Shown here: positions 62,198-64,000 of the stretch, piece by piece
Position numbering within the stretch: position 1 is the stretch's first letter
Layout of the letters: each line of letters starts with the position of its first letter
Origin: Ichthyophis bannanicus
Taxonomy: Eukaryota; Chordata; Amphibia; Gymnophiona; Ichthyophiidae
Length of the DNA stretch: 64,000 nucleotides
Direction: 5' to 3'
Assembly (NCBI GenBank): GCA_033557465.1
Contig: CM066039.1
Location: 395,703,440 to 395,767,439, forward strand
Program-made: the position numbers and the translations under genes
The notes under the pieces: generated by a model
What the model was told of the DNA's origin: nothing
Databases searched by the model: none
What the model saw: the letters and a program-made list of their open reading frames with translations, nothing else

Positions 62198-64000
62198 CTC
62201 CCTAGATGAGGGTCTCTTATTTTACTTAAAATACATGTTTTTTTGTCTGGGATGGTTTCCGTAAAGAAATATTTCCGCATATCATTCCTGAATCTATCTC
62301 CCTTCATCCTCATCCCATGTCCCCTCGTAGCAGAACTTGCTTTCAATTGAAAGAGGCTCTCTCCCTGAACATTTATGCCATGGAGGTTTTAAACATCTCA
62401 ATCATATCACCTCTATCCCGCCTTTCCTCTAAGGTGTACATATTAAGATCCTTCAGTCTGTCCTCATATGCTTTATAATGAAGACCACTAATCATTTTAG
62501 TAGCCACCCTCTGCACCGACTCCATCCTGTTCACATCCTTTTAAAGGTGTGGTCTTCAGAATTGCACACTATACTCCAAATGAGGTCGCACCAAAGACCT
62601 ATACAGAGGCATTATCACCTCCTTTTTTCTGCTAGACATTCCTCTCCGTATGCACCCAAGCATCCTTCTAGCTTTTGCCGTCACCTTTTCTACCTGTTTA
62701 GCTACTTTAAGATAATCAGACACAACCACACCTAGGTCCCGCTCTTCTTTAGTGGACAAAAGTACTTCACGCCCTATACTGTATTGCTCCCTTGGATTGC
62801 TGCAGCCCAAATGCATGACCTTACATTTTTTAACATTAAATCCCAGCTGCCAAATTCTAGACCATTCTTCAAGCTTAGCTAGATCCCTCCTCATGTTATC
62901 TACCCCTTCCTGGGTGTCTACTCTATTGCAGATTTTGGTATCATACGCAAAGAGGCAAACCTTACCTGAAAGCCCTTCCGCTATATCACTAACAAAGATG
63001 TTAAAAAGATTCAGACCAAGGACAGACCCCTGGGGCACACCACTGATAACATCCTTCTCCTCAGAGTAAGCTCCATTTACTTGTACTCTTTGTCGCCTCC
63101 CACCCAACCAATTTTTAACCCAAGCAGTAACTTTAGGGTCCATCCCTATGGTGCTCAGTTTGTTTATAAGTCGCCTGTGAGGAACAGTGTCAAAGGCTTT
63201 ACTGAAATCTAAATACACCACATCTAGGGCTCTCCCTCGGTCCAACTGCCTGGTCACCCTGTCAAAGAAATCAATCAGATTTGTCTGACAAGACCTGCCT
63301 CTGGTGAATCCATGCTGCCTCAGATCCTGTAATCCGCTGGACTCCAGAAACCTCACTATTTTCTCTTTCAGCAGCGCTTCCAATAATTTACTCACCACCG
63401 AAGTTAAACTAACCAGCCTGTAGTTTTTAACCACATCCTTACATCCGCTTTTGTGTGAAGGCACCACATGAGCCTCTCTCCAGTCCTTTGGCACCACTCC
63501 CGACTCCAACAAGGCATTGAAAAGGTCAGTCAGTGGAGCTGCTCGAACGTCCCCAAGTTCCCTCAGTATTCTCGGGTGTATCCCATCCGGTCCCATCGCT
63601 TTGTCTACTTTAAGTTGAGATAGTATCTCACGAACACAGTCTTTTGAAAATTGTTCAAGATGTCCTTTGCTTCTGTTCCTATTTGTGGGTGTTTTCTGAG
63701 GTCCTGCTCCTCCTGGTTCTTCATCTGTGAACACAGAACAAAAATATTTGTTAAGCAATTCCGCTTTATCCTTATCAGCTTCTACATATTCCTCCCCTGC
63801 ACCCTTGAGTCTGACAATACCACTCTTGCCCTTCCTCTTCTCACTAATATATCTGAAAAATGTCTTATCCCCCCATTTTATTGCATTGGCTATTTCCTCC
63901 TCCTTTTGAATCTTTGCCTTCTTGACTACTTTGCTAGCTTCTCTAAGTTTTTCCAAATACAGATGCCTGTCTTCCTCTCTCTGTGATCTCTTGTATTTCA
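62198..64000 (-). mobile_element. CR1 LINE, 3' half, continues beyond the window
   Basis: The 3' end at 62198 (AACTCCCTAGATGAGGGTCT in plus orientation) is followed by the 3' untranslated region, the RT frame and, from 63956, the linker GAAATACAAGAGATCACAGAG. It belongs to the subfamily of 14.25 and 37.2-39.5 kb and interrupts DIRS copy D. Confidence 0.9.
62556..63956 (-). pseudogene. CR1 reverse transcriptase with altered catalytic box
   Basis: 466 codons open: TFFRYISEKRKGKSGIVRL, NKYFCSVFTDEEPGG, KAMGPDGIHPRILRELG, WREAHVVPSHKSG, NYRLVSLTSVVSKLLEALLK, HGFTRGRSCQTNLIDFFDRV, VVYLDFSKAFDTVPHRRL (first catalytic Asp kept), VISGVPQGSVLGLNLFNIF and CLFAYDTKICNRV. The usual FADD is FAYD here, so one of the two catalytic aspartates is Tyr. 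Frame otherwise clean. The frame ends at SVQF and the remaining C-terminus lies in another frame to about 62330. Labelled pseudogene because the active site should be dead. Confidence 0.85.

Overview
This window is eukaryotic, almost certainly vertebrate, non-genic DNA built nearly entirely of nested transposable elements and tandem repeats. I found no host gene, rRNA, functional tRNA or CRISPR array that I could defend. The mix is tyrosine-recombinase DIRS retrotransposons, two or more CR1 subfamilies whose 3' ends carry 8-bp repeats, L2-like LINEs with tRNA-derived SINEs that share their tails, one long L1/Tx1-type LINE and hAT DNA transposons. I infer an amphibian, perhaps a caecilian, but that is my knowledge of repeat content and not something the sequence proves.

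Layout. 1-3.5 kb: 3' half of a decayed DIRS. 3.5-6.2 kb: unassigned. 6.6-8.7 kb: endonuclease half of an L2-like LINE, broken by a CR1 tail that itself holds a SINE. 8.7-14.0 kb: a DIRS interrupted by a CR1 fragment, which is interrupted by an L2-like LINE with one in-frame stop. 13.3-14.25 kb: an apparently identical 256-bp inverted duplication joined to CR1 sequence. 14.25-16.2 kb: several CR1 pieces. 16.9 kb: a SINE. 17.7-20.2 kb: a 34-bp satellite between L2-like LINE fragments. 20.9-34.2 kb: a TG-rich minisatellite split by a DIRS copy with both ends (21.2-26.9 kb). 34.3-43.8 kb: SINEs, a 371-bp hAT-type element with target duplications, a CR1 with an ORF1 esterase domain and a deleted reverse transcriptase, a compound inverted repeat around a short DIRS-derived element, and ancient CR1 remnants. 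43.8-46.1 kb: unassigned. 46.1-50.9 kb: a second copy of the L2-like LINE, split by a 3,045-bp hAT-type insertion that contains a C-rich minisatellite and a GC-rich palindrome. 51-64 kb: L2-like and CR1 fragments, a 5.4-kb L1-type LINE with an open 1,263-codon ORF2 and 16-bp target duplications, a DIRS gag remnant and another CR1.

Nothing here works as an operon. The informative content is order of insertion (element in element in element), tandem expansion inside elements, and a few retrotransposon proteins that remain readable: L1 ORF2, L1 ORF1 with a frameshift, the CR1 ORF1 esterase, an L2 reverse transcriptase with one stop, and a CR1 reverse transcriptase with an altered catalytic box. 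The most unusual items are a 2A-like peptide motif preserved in both L2-like LINE copies, the hAT insertion carrying a G-quadruplex-prone minisatellite, and a satellite whose unit length keeps all three frames of one strand open for about 1.8 kb. Element boundaries are by eye and usually good to 5-20 bp, except where target duplications fix them.
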